A DNA stretch of 64,000 nucleotides from Ruegeria sp. HKCCD8929 (GCF_013031405.1 NZ_WPZY01000013.1:62001-126000), one strand, 5' to 3'. Counted from the first letter of the stretch, positions 37,544 through 47,634 are shown. Notes: generated from the letters alone by a model not told the origin. Made by a program: numbers and translations.

Positions 37544-38269
37544 ATGACCATCCATCCCGGCGGGCAGAATATCTGTGGCATCTCGATCGGCGTGCTGTCG
37601 CTGGAAAGCTACTTTCCGAAACCGCCCGGCCATATCAAGAACCCCTCCAGCCTGCCCTTCACCGTGATGTACGAGATGCTCGACGGCATCACCGTGCCCG
37701 AACTGCTTGGCAATCCGACAGGCGAAATGAAGGGCTGCCTGATCGAGGCGGCCAAGCGGCTTGAGGCAAAAGGCGTGCACGCCATCACCGGATCCTGCGG
37801 GTTTCTGGCCCTGTTCCAGCGAGAGATTGCGCAGGCGGTCTCCGTGCCGGCCTTCGTGTCCTCGCTGATCCAGGTGCCGATGGTCTATCAGATGACCCGG
37901 GCACCGGTTGGCGTGCTCACTGCCTCTGCCGATGCGTTAACGGATGCACATCTCGAAGGGGTGGGCGCCGCTGGCGTCCCCATCGTTGTGCAGGGTCTGG
38001 ACCACACCGAGGAGTTCGCCACGGTAATCCTGCGCAACGAACGCACGGCAATGGATCTGGAGAAGGTCGAGGCTGAGCTGATTGAAGCCGCGCAAGGCAT
38101 GATGGCACGCGCGCCCGAGATTGGCGCCGTGGTGCTGGAATGCACAGACCTGCCGCCTTACGCGCACAAGCTGCAACAGGCGATCCGTCGTCCGGTATTT
38201 GATCTGACGACGCTCACGACGATGGTGCATGACGCCGCCATCCGCCGCGCCTATTCCGGGTTCATCTGA
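37544..38269 (+). CDS. Aspartate/glutamate racemase superfamily protein
   Basis: A 241-residue protein of the Asp/Glu/hydantoin racemase fold. Two cysteines sit in the expected catalytic places: ITGSCGFLALF (about residue 85) and VVLECTDLPPY (about residue 205). In this fold the pair of cysteines acts on the alpha-carbon from both sides. The exact substrate is unknown; a racemase feeding the DadA-like enzyme encoded 12 bases upstream makes sense. A strong bidirectional terminator follows. Confidence 0.83.
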   Translation: MTIHPGGQNICGISIGVLSLESYFPKPPGHIKNPSSLPFTVMYEMLDGITVPELLGNPTGEMKGCLIEAAKRLEAKGVHAITGSCGFLALFQREIAQAVSVPAFVSSLIQVPMVYQMTRAPVGVLTASADALTDAHLEGVGAAGVPIVVQGLDHTEEFATVILRNERTAMDLEKVEAELIEAAQGMMARAPEIGAVVLECTDLPPYAHKLQQAIRRPVFDLTTLTTMVHDAAIRRAYSGFI

Positions 38270-38311
38270 CGCCGGGGCGCACCCTCCCCTAACTCCCGGC
38301 ACCGATGAACC

Positions 38312-38346
38312 AAAGGCCCCGGCGGATCGCTCCGCCGGGGCCTTTT
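38312..38346. terminator. Bidirectional terminator between racemase and napC genes
   Basis: A stem of at least 12 bp (GGCCCCGGCGGA / TCCGCCGGGGCC), extended by AAA/TTT, with a four-base TCGC loop and T-runs on both strands. It lies between converging genes and can end transcription from either side. Confidence 0.93.
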
Positions 38347-38369
38347 AGTCTCTAACAGAGGATCACGCC

Positions 38370-39002
38370 CTACTGGTCGAGATAACCGGACAGCTCTGCC
38401 ACCGCCTCGGGCGCGGCCATCAGAGAGGCCTGCCCCAGATCGGGCAACTGGTGGGCGATACCCTTGTGGCAGCTGATACAGGTCTTTTCGCCGGTGAACA
38501 GGAACCGCTCATGCGCCTCGGCAGCGCGGGTGCTCTGCCGGGTGATGTCCATCGACTCAGCGGAATGGCAGTTGCGGCATTCCAGCGAGTCGTTTGCCTC
38601 AAGCCGCGCCCATTCGTGCTGGGCCAGTTCAAGCCGCTTTTCCAGGAACTTCTCGCGCGTGTTGATGGTGCCAAAGATCTTGCCCCAGACCTCTTTGCTG
38701 GCCTGCATCTTGCGCGCGATCTTGTTGGTCCACTCATGCGGCACGTGACAATCGGGACAGGTGGCCCGCACGCCCGAGCGGTTGGTGTAATGGATAGTAG
38801 GCTGGAGTTCCACGAACACGTTGTCACGCATCTCGTGGCAACCGGTACAGAACGTCTCGGTATTGGTCAGTTCCAGCGCGGTGTTGAATCCGCCCCAGAA
38901 CACAACGCCCATGACAAAGCCGCCCATGGTCAGAAAACCAAGGGAATAGTGGACGCTGGGGCGGCGTACCGCACCCCAGGTCCGGCGCAGGAAACCCAAC
39001 AT
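38370..39002 (-). CDS. napC: NapC tetraheme cytochrome c (quinol dehydrogenase)
   Basis: A 210-residue NapC/NirT-family membrane-anchored cytochrome. One N-terminal helix (about residues 18-40) is followed by four heme-binding CxxCH motifs: CTGCH, CPDCH, CRNCH and CISCH. It takes electrons from quinol in the inner membrane and passes them to NapB/NapA. It overlaps napB by one base (TGATG). Last gene of the nap operon, ending at a bidirectional terminator. Confidence 0.96.
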   Translation of the reverse strand: MLGFLRRTWGAVRRPSVHYSLGFLTMGGFVMGVVFWGGFNTALELTNTETFCTGCHEMRDNVFVELQPTIHYTNRSGVRATCPDCHVPHEWTNKIARKMQASKEVWGKIFGTINTREKFLEKRLELAQHEWARLEANDSLECRNCHSAESMDITRQSTRAAEAHERFLFTGEKTCISCHKGIAHQLPDLGQASLMAAPEAVAELSGYLDQ

Positions 39003-39475
39003 CAGTCAGATCCCCCCTGCTGGTTTTTCACGTATTCCAGAACCGAGTCGATATCCACAAAGCCGTTCTCGACCAGCGGGCGTGCTTCGGTCTGGACCAC
39101 GTGGCATTGGTTGCAAAAATACCGGCGCGGCGTGACCGAGGCGAGGAACTGGTTGTCCCGGCTCATGAAATGCGTGATCGAGACCATCGGCGCCTGGCTG
39201 ATCTCAATCGCCTCGCGGCTATGGCAGGTCAGGCATTTGTTGGCGTTCAGGTCGATCTGATAGCCGTCAATCTTGTGCGGGATCAGCGGTGGCTGCTCGG
39301 GGTAGTTGCGCACCTGACGCAGGTCTGTATTCACCACTTTGGGAATGACCATCGGATCGGCATTGTCGGCCAGCGGGGTGCCACCCCGCAGGGTGGCAAC
39401 CGATTGCTGGGCAAGGGCCGCGCCGCCGATGGCAGCCGCCAGGATGGCGGCGATCAAAGCTGTCTGGCGTTTCAT
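39002..39475 (-). CDS. napB: NapB diheme cytochrome c subunit
   Basis: A 157-residue periplasmic protein with a signal peptide ([20 protein letters not shown]). Two CxxCH heme motifs are present: CLTCH near residue 80 and CNQCH near residue 119. NapB is the electron-transfer subunit of periplasmic nitrate reductase, passing electrons from NapC to NapA. It starts four bases after the napA stop codon and is coupled to napC. Confidence 0.96.
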   Translation of the reverse strand: MKRQTALIAAILAAAIGGAALAQQSVATLRGGTPLADNADPMVIPKVVNTDLRQVRNYPEQPPLIPHKIDGYQIDLNANKCLTCHSREAIEISQAPMVSITHFMSRDNQFLASVTPRRYFCNQCHVVQTEARPLVENGFVDIDSVLEYVKNQQGGSD

Positions 39476-39479
39476 GTGT

Positions 39480-41981
39480 TTACACTCCCACCGGCACGAT
39501 CTTCACCGCGCATTTCTTGAAGTCGGTCTGTTTCGACAGCGGGTCGGTGGCATCCAGCGTGACCTTGTTGATCAGCTGGCGCGCATCGAACCACGGGACA
39601 AAGATCAGCCCCTTGGGCGGCTTGTTGCGGCCCCGGGTCTCGACCCGGCTGACGATGTGGCCGCGCCGCGATTCGACCTTGACCGCCGATCCCCGCCGGA
39701 CACCCATCGCCTGCGCGTCATCGGGATGCATGTAGACCAGCGCGTCCGGCACCGCCTTGTGCAGTTCCGGCACCCGCTGGGTCATCGACCCCGAGTGCCA
39801 GTGTTCCAGCACGCGACCGGTGGTCAGCCAGAACGGGTACTCGTCATCCGGGCTTTCGGCGGCAGGTTCGAAGGGCAGCGCAAAGATCACAGCCTTGCCG
39901 TCGGGCTTGCCGTAGAACTCGAAATCCGAGCCCGGGGTCACGTAGGGATCGTACCCCTCCTTGAAGCGCCACTGGGTCTCTTTGCCGTCGACCACAGGCC
40001 AACGCAGACCGCGGATTTCGTGGTAGGTATCGAAGGAGGCCAGATCGTGCGCCTTGCCGCGCCCGAACTCGGCATATTCCTCGAACAGACCCTTCTGGAT
40101 GTAGAACCCGAAATCCTCGGATTCGTGGTTGCCGTATTCCTTGGCCTTTTCGGTCAGCTCGTACTGATCGACCTTGCCATTGGCAAACAGCACCTCGAAC
40201 AGGGTCTTACCCTTGTATTCGGGGTTGGCGTCGAGGATTTCCGCTGGCCACACCTCATCGGTGGTGAAGCGCTTCGAAAACTCCACGACCTGCCACATAT
40301 CCGACTTGGACTCACCCGGTGCGTTGACCAACTGATACCAGAACTGGGTGCGGCGTTCGGCGTTGCCATAGGCGCCTTCTTTCTCCACCCACATGGCAGC
40401 GGGCAGGATCAGGTCAGCAGCTTCTGCCGTTACGGTCGGATAGGCATCCGAGACCACGATGAAGTTGTCGGGGTTGCGATAGCCCGGCAGCCCCTCCTCC
40501 ATCATATTGGGCGCGGCCTGCATGTTGTTATTGACCTGCACCCAGTAGCAGTTGATCTCGCCATCCTTCAGCTTACGGTTCTGCACCACCGCATGGGCGC
40601 CGTTCCAATCGGGCACAGTGCCCTCGGGCAGTTGCCAGATCTTTTCGGCAATCGCGCGGTGCTCGGGGTTCTTGACCACCATGTCAGCGGGCAGGCGGTG
40701 CGAGAAAGTACCAACCTCACGCGCGGTGCCGCAGGCAGAAGGCTGACCGGTCAGCGAGAACGGCGAGTTGCCCGGCTGCGAGATTTTCCCGGTCAGCAGG
40801 TGGACATTGTAGATCATGTTGTTGACCCACACACCGCGGGTGTGCTGGTTCACGCCCATGGTCCAGAGCGACATGACCTTGGTGTCGGGATCGGCGTAAA
40901 GCTTGGCGATATTCTCCAGCGTGTCAGCCGGAACGCCGGACATCTCGGCCGCTTTCTCAAGCGTGTATTCCGACACGAACTCGGCGAATTCCTCGAACGT
41001 CATCTCTTCGGACGCGCCCGAGTTCGGGTTGGCGGCAGCCTGTTGCAGCGGATGATCGTCGCGCAGGCCATAACCGATATCGGTGGCGCCCCTGCGGAAA
41101 TTCACGTGCTTGGAGACGAAATCCTCGTTCACCGCGCCGTTCTGGATGATGTAGTTGGCGATGTAGTTCAGGATCACCAGATCCGTATGCGGCGTGAACA
41201 CCGCCGGAATATCGGCCAGATCGAAACTGCGATGGATAAAGGTCGACAGCACCGCCACCTTCACATGCGGATGGCTGAACCGGCGGTCGGCCAGGCGGGT
41301 CCACAGGATCGGATGCATCTCGGCCATATTCGAGCCCCAGAGCACAAAGGCATCCGCGTTCTCGAAATCGTCATAGCAGCCCATCGGCTCGTCGATGCCG
41401 AAGGTTCGCATGAAGCCGCCCACGGCGGACGCCATGCAGTGCCGCGCATTCGGGTCGATATTGTTCGACCGGAACCCGGCCTTCATCAGCTTGGCGGCGG
41501 CATAGCCCTCCCACACTGTCCACTGGCCCGAGCCGAACATGCCGATCGCGCCGGGGCCTTTCTCGGCCAGGGCCTTCTTCCACTTTTCGGCCATGGTGTC
41601 GAAGGCCTCATCCCACGAGACCGGCTCGAAATCGCCATCCTTGTAGTATTGGCCGTCTCTCTTGCGCAAGAGCGGCTGGGTCAGGCGGTCCTGCCCGTAC
41701 ATGATCTTGGACAGGAAATAGCCCTTGACGCAGTTCAGGCCGCGATTGACCTCGGCCTCGGCATCGCCATGCGTGGCGACGACGCGGCCTGCCTTGGTGG
41801 CAACCATGATGGAGCAGCCCGTGCCGCAGAAACGGCAGGGGGCCTTGGACCATTTCAGGTCCGTAAGCTCGGCTTCAGTGATCAAGTTCTGTGCTGCAGC
41901 GGGGATCGGGATGCCCGCCGCGGCAGCGGCGGCAGCGACCGCCTGTGCCTTGATGACATCACGTCTGGTAACTTCAGTCAT
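39480..41981 (-). CDS. napA: NapA catalytic subunit of periplasmic nitrate reductase
   Basis: An 833-residue molybdopterin (bis-MGD) enzyme. A Tat signal, TRRDVIK plus an alanine-rich stretch, marks export in folded form. The [4Fe-4S] ligands follow CRFCGTGC (C49, C52, C56) with C84 in GLNCVKG, and the molybdenum ligand is the cysteine of NARHCMASA (near C182). It reduces nitrate to nitrite in the periplasm. Length and motifs are all normal, so the gene looks functional. NapD upstream is its Tat chaperone. Confidence 0.98.
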   Translation of the reverse strand: MTEVTRRDVIKAQAVAAAAAAAGIPIPAAAQNLITEAELTDLKWSKAPCRFCGTGCSIMVATKAGRVVATHGDAEAEVNRGLNCVKGYFLSKIMYGQDRLTQPLLRKRDGQYYKDGDFEPVSWDEAFDTMAEKWKKALAEKGPGAIGMFGSGQWTVWEGYAAAKLMKAGFRSNNIDPNARHCMASAVGGFMRTFGIDEPMGCYDDFENADAFVLWGSNMAEMHPILWTRLADRRFSHPHVKVAVLSTFIHRSFDLADIPAVFTPHTDLVILNYIANYIIQNGAVNEDFVSKHVNFRRGATDIGYGLRDDHPLQQAAANPNSGASEEMTFEEFAEFVSEYTLEKAAEMSGVPADTLENIAKLYADPDTKVMSLWTMGVNQHTRGVWVNNMIYNVHLLTGKISQPGNSPFSLTGQPSACGTAREVGTFSHRLPADMVVKNPEHRAIAEKIWQLPEGTVPDWNGAHAVVQNRKLKDGEINCYWVQVNNNMQAAPNMMEEGLPGYRNPDNFIVVSDAYPTVTAEAADLILPAAMWVEKEGAYGNAERRTQFWYQLVNAPGESKSDMWQVVEFSKRFTTDEVWPAEILDANPEYKGKTLFEVLFANGKVDQYELTEKAKEYGNHESEDFGFYIQKGLFEEYAEFGRGKAHDLASFDTYHEIRGLRWPVVDGKETQWRFKEGYDPYVTPGSDFEFYGKPDGKAVIFALPFEPAAESPDDEYPFWLTTGRVLEHWHSGSMTQRVPELHKAVPDALVYMHPDDAQAMGVRRGSAVKVESRRGHIVSRVETRGRNKPPKGLIFVPWFDARQLINKVTLDATDPLSKQTDFKKCAVKIVPVGV

Positions 41982-42002
41982 GCAATTCTCCCCGTTCCGG
42001 CC

Positions 42003-42263
42003 TTATGCCGGGACTTCTGGTTCGGTTTCGGTTTGATGATAGACGAGCGACGCGCTGGCGACGCCGTCGATAAGATTCAACTCGTTGAGATGGTTCACGA
42101 TTTCCGCTTCGCTTTCGGTTACAAGCGTCACGATGATCTTGCCGGACGGGTCGGTGACCTGCGTCTCGGCGGCGGCGATCTTGCCGATTTCGGCCTCTAC
42201 GGTTTCCATCTGGGCCGGGTCGGCCAGAACCATGAGGCTGGAGATATGAACGAGATCAGCCAT
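42003..42263 (-). CDS. napD: NapD chaperone for NapA
   Basis: An 86-residue cytoplasmic protein of the NapD family, starting MADLVHISSLMVLADPAQME. NapD binds the NapA Tat signal peptide and holds export back until the cofactor is inserted. The frame is open upstream, but the ATG at 42263 gives the family start; it overlaps the napF end by eight bases and has AAGGATC ahead of it. Confidence 0.92.
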   Translation of the reverse strand: MADLVHISSLMVLADPAQMETVEAEIGKIAAAETQVTDPSGKIIVTLVTESEAEIVNHLNELNLIDGVASASLVYHQTETEPEVPA

Positions 42264-42756
42264 TGAGGTGATCCTTTTTAGGTGTTTCGACGGTAATGGC
42301 CCCGACCGGACAGACCGGCAAACAGGCGCCGCAGCCGTTGCAGGCCTCGGCATTCACCGCGATGCGGCCAACGGGCCGGTGCGACAGATCCAGGCGCAGG
42401 GCCGTCTGCGGGCAGGTGTCGGTGCACAGCTGGCAACCGATCCCGGCGGCCTGAATGCAACCCGATCCGATGACGGCGATCTGGTCCCAGGGCTTGGCAG
42501 TGATCTCGGCGAATACCGCCTCGTCACAGGCCTCTGCGCAGGCGCCGCAAAAGGTGCATTCACCAAGTTCGAAGTCGATGGCTGGCGTGTCCGCATATCC
42601 GGCAAACAGGATGCCCTCGGGACAGGCCTCTATGCACCTTCGGCAGCCAATACATGCATTTCGAATGCTACTTTCAGTGGACCAAGGTGGGCGTTGGTAA
42701 TCCGATCTTTGTCGGAACATCTGGCGTGGGTTTGCTGTTCTTACCTGGCCAGACAT
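42256..42756 (-). CDS. napF: NapF ferredoxin-type protein
   Basis: A 166-residue cytoplasmic iron-sulfur protein. It has four cysteine clusters, each fit for one [4Fe-4S] centre: CIGCRRCIEACPE, CTFCGACAEACDE, a third around GIGCQLCTDTCPQ, and CNGCGACLPVCPV. NapF is thought to help assemble or load NapA. It lies between napE and napD in the usual order of napEFDABC operons. Confidence 0.94.
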   Translation of the reverse strand: MSGQVRTANPRQMFRQRSDYQRPPWSTESSIRNACIGCRRCIEACPEGILFAGYADTPAIDFELGECTFCGACAEACDEAVFAEITAKPWDQIAVIGSGCIQAAGIGCQLCTDTCPQTALRLDLSHRPVGRIAVNAEACNGCGACLPVCPVGAITVETPKKDHLNG

Positions 42757-42763
42757 TCCACCG

Positions 42764-42949
42764 TCACCCGGTTGGGGGTCCGTAGATCAGTTGGAACATC
42801 CAGATGAGGAAGCCCCATCCGCCCACGATTGCAATTGCAAGCGCGGGGGCGAGGAAAACCGCAAGCAGTATGAAAGCACGGCGTTCGTCGCGCTTCAAGT
42901 CCTGCACTGGCTCATGGGTGGTAGACAATTCAGACGTCTCCGATCGCAT
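42764..42949 (-). CDS. napE: NapE small membrane protein
   Basis: A 61-residue protein with one clear membrane helix (AFILLAVFLAPALAIAIVGG and the following WGFLIWMFQLIY). The preceding cytoplasmic part, with LKRDERRAF, is as in NapE. A TTG start at 43015 would add 22 residues, but the ATG at 42949 (MRSETSEL) fits the family size better; neither has a strong ribosome site. First gene of the nap operon. Exact role unknown. I found no convincing FNR box upstream. Confidence 0.82.
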   Translation of the reverse strand: MRSETSELSTTHEPVQDLKRDERRAFILLAVFLAPALAIAIVGGWGFLIWMFQLIYGPPTG

Positions 42950-43151
42950 TGGCTGACCCGAGTCTAGATCAACGCGGACAGGAATGTCCACAGCAGGAAT
43001 GCTGAATAGCCGCAAATTCCGATCTGGTGCTTAACTCGTTTAATATGAATAAGTTACGCGATCCACAAACGCGTTATATCCGATCACTGACAACGCCTTA
43101 CGATGCGACTCAGGCGCGAAAGCCAGCGCGAAAAAATATGACCGCAAAACG

Positions 43152-44186
43152 CTACTTTTTAGCCCCGGAATCACTGGCGTCGCATCGGATGGTCGAGGCC
43201 CGCAACACCAGTTCAGGCTCCAGCAAATGAGGCCGCGGCTCCCGGCGCTGTTCCACCCACCCGGCAATCGCATGGGCGGCGGCTTCGCCCATGCGCGAAA
43301 CCGGCAGATGAACCGTTGTCAAACCCGGCGCCGTATGGGCCGAACCGGGCAGATCGTCGAGCCCCATCAGCGACATTTCATCCGGCACACGGATACCCTG
43401 ACGCTGCAACTCGAACAAAACCCCCGTGGCCAGAACGTCCGACAGGCACATCACGGCGCTGACCCGCGCATCGGCAGCCAAAATCGCCTGCGCGGCATCG
43501 CATCCTCCGGAAATCGCGATCACGGCCTCATGACATTGCACCGTGACACCATCGCCCGCCCCCAACACGCCCTCCAGCCGCGCCCGCGTCCGGTCATTGT
43601 TGGCACGTGGGCCGTGCACAACGGCAATCCGGCGATGCCCCAGCCCGATCAGATGCTGCAACGCCAGCCGCGCGGCGGCAGCGTTGTCATATCCGATGGT
43701 CGGTAAGCCGTAGTCCGGCGCATAGAAGGACGTGGCGATGGCGGGCAGCTGGCAACGCTCGATCAGCGCATCAAGATCGGGGGCATGGGTAATGCCGGAC
43801 ACGATCAGCCCCTCGGCGCCGATATCTACCAAATTCTGCGCCTTTGCCGCCTCGATGCCGGGATCGTCATGGGTGGTTGCCACCACTAGCGACAGTTTGT
43901 GCTCGCCCAATACACGCTCAAGCGCCGCCAGGAACCGGGCAAAGATTGCGTTGTCCAGCGTCGGCACCAATGCTCCGACAAACCTCGTCCGGCCAGAGTT
44001 GATAGCGCGCGCGGCGGCGCTGGGGACAAAGCGTAGCTCGGAAATCGCCGCCTGCACTTTCTCCCGCGTCTCTAGCTTTACCGCGCCAGGGGCGTTCAGC
44101 ACCCGGGACACGGTGGCAACCGATACGCCCGCCGCTTTGGCGACGTCCCGCAGGTTTGCACGCTTTTTAGGCTCGGGGCCTGTCAT
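43152..44186 (-). CDS. LacI-family regulator of the DUF1989-GcvT/ABC operon
   Basis: A 344-residue LacI/GalR regulator. The helix-turn-helix is NLRDVAKAAGVSVATVSRVL, followed by the hinge helix region AARAINSGRTRFVGALVPT and a sugar-binding-protein-like effector domain (SAVMCLSDVLATGVL, GLTTVHLP). It is divergent from the fused aminomethyltransferase gene; two matching palindromes lie between them, so it very probably represses that operon and may also control itself. Confidence 0.94.
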   Translation of the reverse strand: MTGPEPKKRANLRDVAKAAGVSVATVSRVLNAPGAVKLETREKVQAAISELRFVPSAAARAINSGRTRFVGALVPTLDNAIFARFLAALERVLGEHKLSLVVATTHDDPGIEAAKAQNLVDIGAEGLIVSGITHAPDLDALIERCQLPAIATSFYAPDYGLPTIGYDNAAAARLALQHLIGLGHRRIAVVHGPRANNDRTRARLEGVLGAGDGVTVQCHEAVIAISGGCDAAQAILAADARVSAVMCLSDVLATGVLFELQRQGIRVPDEMSLMGLDDLPGSAHTAPGLTTVHLPVSRMGEAAAHAIAGWVEQRREPRPHLLEPELVLRASTIRCDASDSGAKK

Positions 44187-44239
44187 AATGGTCTGAATTC
44201 CCTGACTAACGAGAGTCGGCTCATGAAAGGCTTGACATA

Positions 44240-44275
44240 TGTAACTAGTTTCATCAACTCTTGTAACTAGTTACA
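44240..44275. promoter_or_regulatory. Tandem LacI-type operators
   Basis: TGTAACTAGTTACA (44262-44275) is a perfect 14-bp palindrome. TGTAACTAGTTTCA (44240-44253) repeats it with one mismatch. The centres are 22 bp apart, two helical turns, so two dimers could bind on one face. A TTGACA box overlaps the first site (44233-44238). Both sit between the LacI gene and the DUF1989-GcvT gene. Confidence 0.82.
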
Positions 44276-44294
44276 TTTCAGCGATTCCGCGAAA

Positions 44295-46625
44295 ATGATG
44301 CACGGCCAGACAGTCATACACGACTTCAGCAACATGGGGTTCGACACGTCCGGACGCCGGTTCCCCGGTTTTCCGAAAACCACTGGCGCGCGGCCATATG
44401 CGTTGGCCCCGCGTGAGGCCGTAAAGCTGGAGATGCTGGCGGGCGACCTGATCTCGGTGGACGGGATCACACTATCGAGCCCGCTTGAACTCGCCACGTT
44501 CGATGCCTCAGGGCAGCCGATGCTGGCAGCGCTTGGGCTGACGTCGAACGGCGCGGTTGAGCTTTCGGATTTCGACAGCGCCCGGTTCAGCGACTGGATC
44601 GCGGCACAAGGCGGCGACCCTTATCAGCCGGTTCTCTCCCACCGGCTGGCGCAGGCGGAGGATGCGTTGATCCTCAGGGCGGACCAGCCTCTGACCATCT
44701 GGCTGATCCGCCCGGCGCCTGCCCAGAACATGATCGATGGCGCTGGCGGCGGCAGCGTCACCGTGCTGCACAAGCCCGCTATCGTGAACGGCCCGCTGCT
44801 GCCGCCGCTGTTGGGCGACACGAGGGACGAGTTCACCGTGCCGCGCGGCACCGGATGCGCCTACGAGGTCAAGGCCGGTGAGGTCATCCAGATCATCGAC
44901 ATCGAGGGGCAGCAATGCTCGGACTTCATGGCCCTGCATGCCGACGGGCTGAACCGGGGTGACGAGTGGATAATCGACTCGACCGCCACCCGTTCAATGG
45001 TGCGGCGCGCCTATCCCGGTCCGGGTCTGCTGGACAAATTCTACGACCGCGAAATGCGCCCGCTGCTGAACGTGGTGCAGGATACCTGCGGGCGGCATGA
45101 CACGTTCGGGCTGGCCTGCACCGCTCGAGGGTACGAAGAACGCGGCTTTCCCGGCCATGTGAACTGCTCTGACAACATGTCGAACGCGCTCGCCCCTTAT
45201 GGCGTCGCGCGGCGTTCGGCCTGGCCTGCGATCAACTTTTTCTGGAGCACGTGGATCGACCCCACGACGCATCACCTGCTGACCGAAGAATCCCACTCCC
45301 GCCCCGGCGACTACGTCGCCATGCGCGCGATCGAGGATCTGATCTGTGTCTCGACCGCCTGCCCCGACGATATCGACCCGATCAACGGCTGGAACCCGAC
45401 GGACGTGCATGTGCGCATCTACCGCCCCGAAACCCCGATCCGCCGCGCCGTTGCCTATCGCGAAAAGGAAGACGCCCTTATGTCGATCAGCCAGGATTCC
45501 GCGTTCCATGAGCGTCTGGCCCCCCTGACCCAGCATTTCGCCCCGGCGCGCGATCTGTGGGCGCCGGTCAGCTATCCCTCGCATGGCACTTTGGGTGAAT
45601 ATTGGGCCTGCCGCGAGGCGGTGACGGTGCAGGACATGAGCGGGCTGCGCAAATACGACATTGTCGGCCCGGATGCCGAGAAACTGATGCAGCAGGCCAC
45701 CACTCGCAACGTGGCAAAGCTGCCGGTCTGGCGCGGTTCCTACACGCTGATGTGCGATGAGAGCGGCACCGTCATCGACGACGGCACCCTGTTCCGACTG
45801 GCGCCTGATCTGTTCCGCTGGTGCTGCGGGTCCGAGGAAAGCGGGCGGGTGCTGCAAGCGCTGGCCGCCGAGCGCGGACTACAGGCGCGGGTGCATGCGA
45901 TGCGCGGGGCGCTGCCGAATCTGGCACTACAAGGCCCGAAATCGCGAGATCTGCTGCGCAAAATCGCCTTCACCCAGCCGCATGTGCCGGTGCTGGATCA
46001 CCTCAAATGGTTCGGCGTCACCGTGGCGCGGCTGAATGACCGTGAGGGCGCGCCCTTCATGCTGTCGCGCTCGGGCTATACCGGCGAACTGGGATACGAG
46101 ATCTTCTGCGCCAAATCCGACGCCATCGCGGTCTGGGACGCGGTGATGGCGGCGGGCGAGGAATTCGGGATCACCCCCATGGGCTCCGCAGCACTGGAAA
46201 TCATCCGGATCGAGGCCGGGCTGGCCGCCGCAGATGCCGAATTCGCCTCGGGCGTCGATGCGTTCGAGGCTGGGCTGGGCTTTGCCGTTGATCTGAACAA
46301 GGCCGACTTCACCGGCAAGGCGGCGCTCGAGCGCAACGCCCGCGACCCGCGCCGGATTCTCAAGGGCCTGCTGATCGATTGCGATGACGTGCCCGCCCAT
46401 GGCGCCCATGTCTATCTGGGTGAGCGGCAGGTGGGCGTGGTCACCTCGGCCACCCGCTCGCCCTCGCTCGAACGTGCCATCGCCATGGCGCGACTGTCGA
46501 TCGAACATGCAGACAACGAAACCCGGCTTGAAATCGGGCAGCTCGATGGGCGGATGAAGCGCCTCGGCGCCACCGTCACGGACATTCCATTCATTGACCC
46601 GCAACGCAAGCGGGCGCGCGCCTGA
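44295..46625 (+). CDS. DUF1989 (urea carboxylase-associated) - GcvT aminomethyltransferase fusion
   Basis: A 776-residue fusion. Residues about 185-385 form a DUF1989 domain with conserved cysteines and histidines (QDTCGRHDTFGLACTARGYE, HVNCSDNMSNALAPYGV) that could hold a metal. Residues about 405-776 are a GcvT-like, folate-dependent aminomethyltransferase, including MLSRSGYTGELGYEIFCAKS and a C-terminal GcvT barrel (GVVTSATRSPSLERAIAMA). The first 180 residues are less clear. GcvT-type domains pass a methyl or methylene group from an amine to tetrahydrofolate. With the betaine-type importer encoded downstream, demethylation of an imported N-methylated compound is the best inference. Confidence 0.8.
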   Translation: MMHGQTVIHDFSNMGFDTSGRRFPGFPKTTGARPYALAPREAVKLEMLAGDLISVDGITLSSPLELATFDASGQPMLAALGLTSNGAVELSDFDSARFSDWIAAQGGDPYQPVLSHRLAQAEDALILRADQPLTIWLIRPAPAQNMIDGAGGGSVTVLHKPAIVNGPLLPPLLGDTRDEFTVPRGTGCAYEVKAGEVIQIIDIEGQQCSDFMALHADGLNRGDEWIIDSTATRSMVRRAYPGPGLLDKFYDREMRPLLNVVQDTCGRHDTFGLACTARGYEERGFPGHVNCSDNMSNALAPYGVARRSAWPAINFFWSTWIDPTTHHLLTEESHSRPGDYVAMRAIEDLICVSTACPDDIDPINGWNPTDVHVRIYRPETPIRRAVAYREKEDALMSISQDSAFHERLAPLTQHFAPARDLWAPVSYPSHGTLGEYWACREAVTVQDMSGLRKYDIVGPDAEKLMQQATTRNVAKLPVWRGSYTLMCDESGTVIDDGTLFRLAPDLFRWCCGSEESGRVLQALAAERGLQARVHAMRGALPNLALQGPKSRDLLRKIAFTQPHVPVLDHLKWFGVTVARLNDREGAPFMLSRSGYTGELGYEIFCAKSDAIAVWDAVMAAGEEFGITPMGSAALEIIRIEAGLAAADAEFASGVDAFEAGLGFAVDLNKADFTGKAALERNARDPRRILKGLLIDCDDVPAHGAHVYLGERQVGVVTSATRSPSLERAIAMARLSIEHADNETRLEIGQLDGRMKRLGATVTDIPFIDPQRKRARA

Positions 46626-46662
46626 CAGCGTAACCGACACAATCAACAGGAGAGAACCAGGA

Positions 46663-47634
46663 ATGAAACAGATCAAGACACTTACAGCCGCTCTGGCCCT
46701 TACATTCGGCGCCACCGGCGCGATGGCACAGGACAAAGTGATGGTGGGCGAGCCCAGCTGGCCCGGCGCCAAGATTATGAGCCGGGTAATCGGTCAGGTG
46801 ATCGAAGCCCGTCTGGGTGGCGAAGTAGGCTATGCCCCGGGCGCCAACGCGGTGATCTTTGCCGCCATGGACGGCGGGCGCGGCGATATCGACGTGCACC
46901 CGGATGTCTGGCTGCCAAACCAGTCGTCCTTCACCGATGAATATGTCGACCAGAAGGGCACCGTCGCCCTGTCCGAAGGCAGCTACGAGGGCCGCGCGGG
47001 CATCTGCGTACCGAACTACATGGTCGACGATCACAACATCAAATCGATCTACGATCTGGCCGCTCCCGCCGCGCAAGAGCTGTTCGACTCGGATGGCGAC
47101 GGCATGGGCGAGGTCTGGGTAGGAGCGTCGGGCTGGGCCTCGACCAACACGTTCAAGGTGCGCGTGCGCGACTATGGCATAGAAACCTTCCTGACCCCCA
47201 CCACCGAAGATGAAACCGTGTTCTACTCGCGGCTGAAGGACCTCGTGGATCAGGGCAAGGGTGCGGCCTTCTACTGCTACGCGCCGCATTACGTCCACGC
47301 GCTTTATGATGTGACCATTCTGGAAGAGCCCGAGCACGACGCGGCCACCTACAAGATGGTGCAGCCGGATCAGGATGCCGATTGGTACAACAAGTCCAAT
47401 GTCAGCACCGGCGAGCCGGTCAAGACCGTGACCGTGGCGCATTCCAAATCGCTGGAACAGCGCAACCCGGCGGCGGCCTCGTTCCTGGCCAAGATCGACA
47501 TGGATGCGGACCAACTGAGCGGGCTCACCTATGAGGTGGTCGTGAAAGGCCGCGAGATCGATGAGGTGGTTACGGAATGGATCGCTGCCAACGGCGATAT
47601 CGTGGATGGTTGGCTGGGCCTGAACGTCAACTGA
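46663..47634 (+). CDS. Glycine betaine/choline-type ABC transporter substrate-binding protein
   Basis: A 323-residue periplasmic binding protein of the OpuAC/ProX class. The signal peptide is MKQIKTLTAALALTFGATGA, cleaved after AMA. The mature start KVMVGEPSWPGAKIMSRVIG and the later GASGWASTNTFKVRVRDYG fit the class, whose ligands are quaternary ammonium compounds bound in an aromatic cage. Tryptophan and tyrosine residues are plentiful, but I cannot assign the cage. AGGAGAG lies upstream of the ATG. It follows the fusion enzyme by about 38 bases. Confidence 0.88.
   Translation: MKQIKTLTAALALTFGATGAMAQDKVMVGEPSWPGAKIMSRVIGQVIEARLGGEVGYAPGANAVIFAAMDGGRGDIDVHPDVWLPNQSSFTDEYVDQKGTVALSEGSYEGRAGICVPNYMVDDHNIKSIYDLAAPAAQELFDSDGDGMGEVWVGASGWASTNTFKVRVRDYGIETFLTPTTEDETVFYSRLKDLVDQGKGAAFYCYAPHYVHALYDVTILEEPEHDAATYKMVQPDQDADWYNKSNVSTGEPVKTVTVAHSKSLEQRNPAAASFLAKIDMDADQLSGLTYEVVVKGREIDEVVTEWIAANGDIVDGWLGLNVN

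Noticed and set aside
39339..42266. Very long open frame (975 codons) on the plus strand across napA
   Set aside because: It is antisense to napA, whose motifs are all intact. GC-rich codon use opens the opposite strand, and the translated product has no recognisable domain.
43030..43060. AT-rich stretch upstream of napE resembling an FNR or NarP site
   Set aside because: Only half-sites are visible (TTTAATATGAATAA); the TTGAT-N4-ATCAA symmetry is missing, so I do not call an operator.
43027..43230. Short plus-strand frame between napE and the LacI gene
   Set aside because: No ribosome site, no recognisable product, and it overlaps the 3' end of the LacI gene on the other strand.
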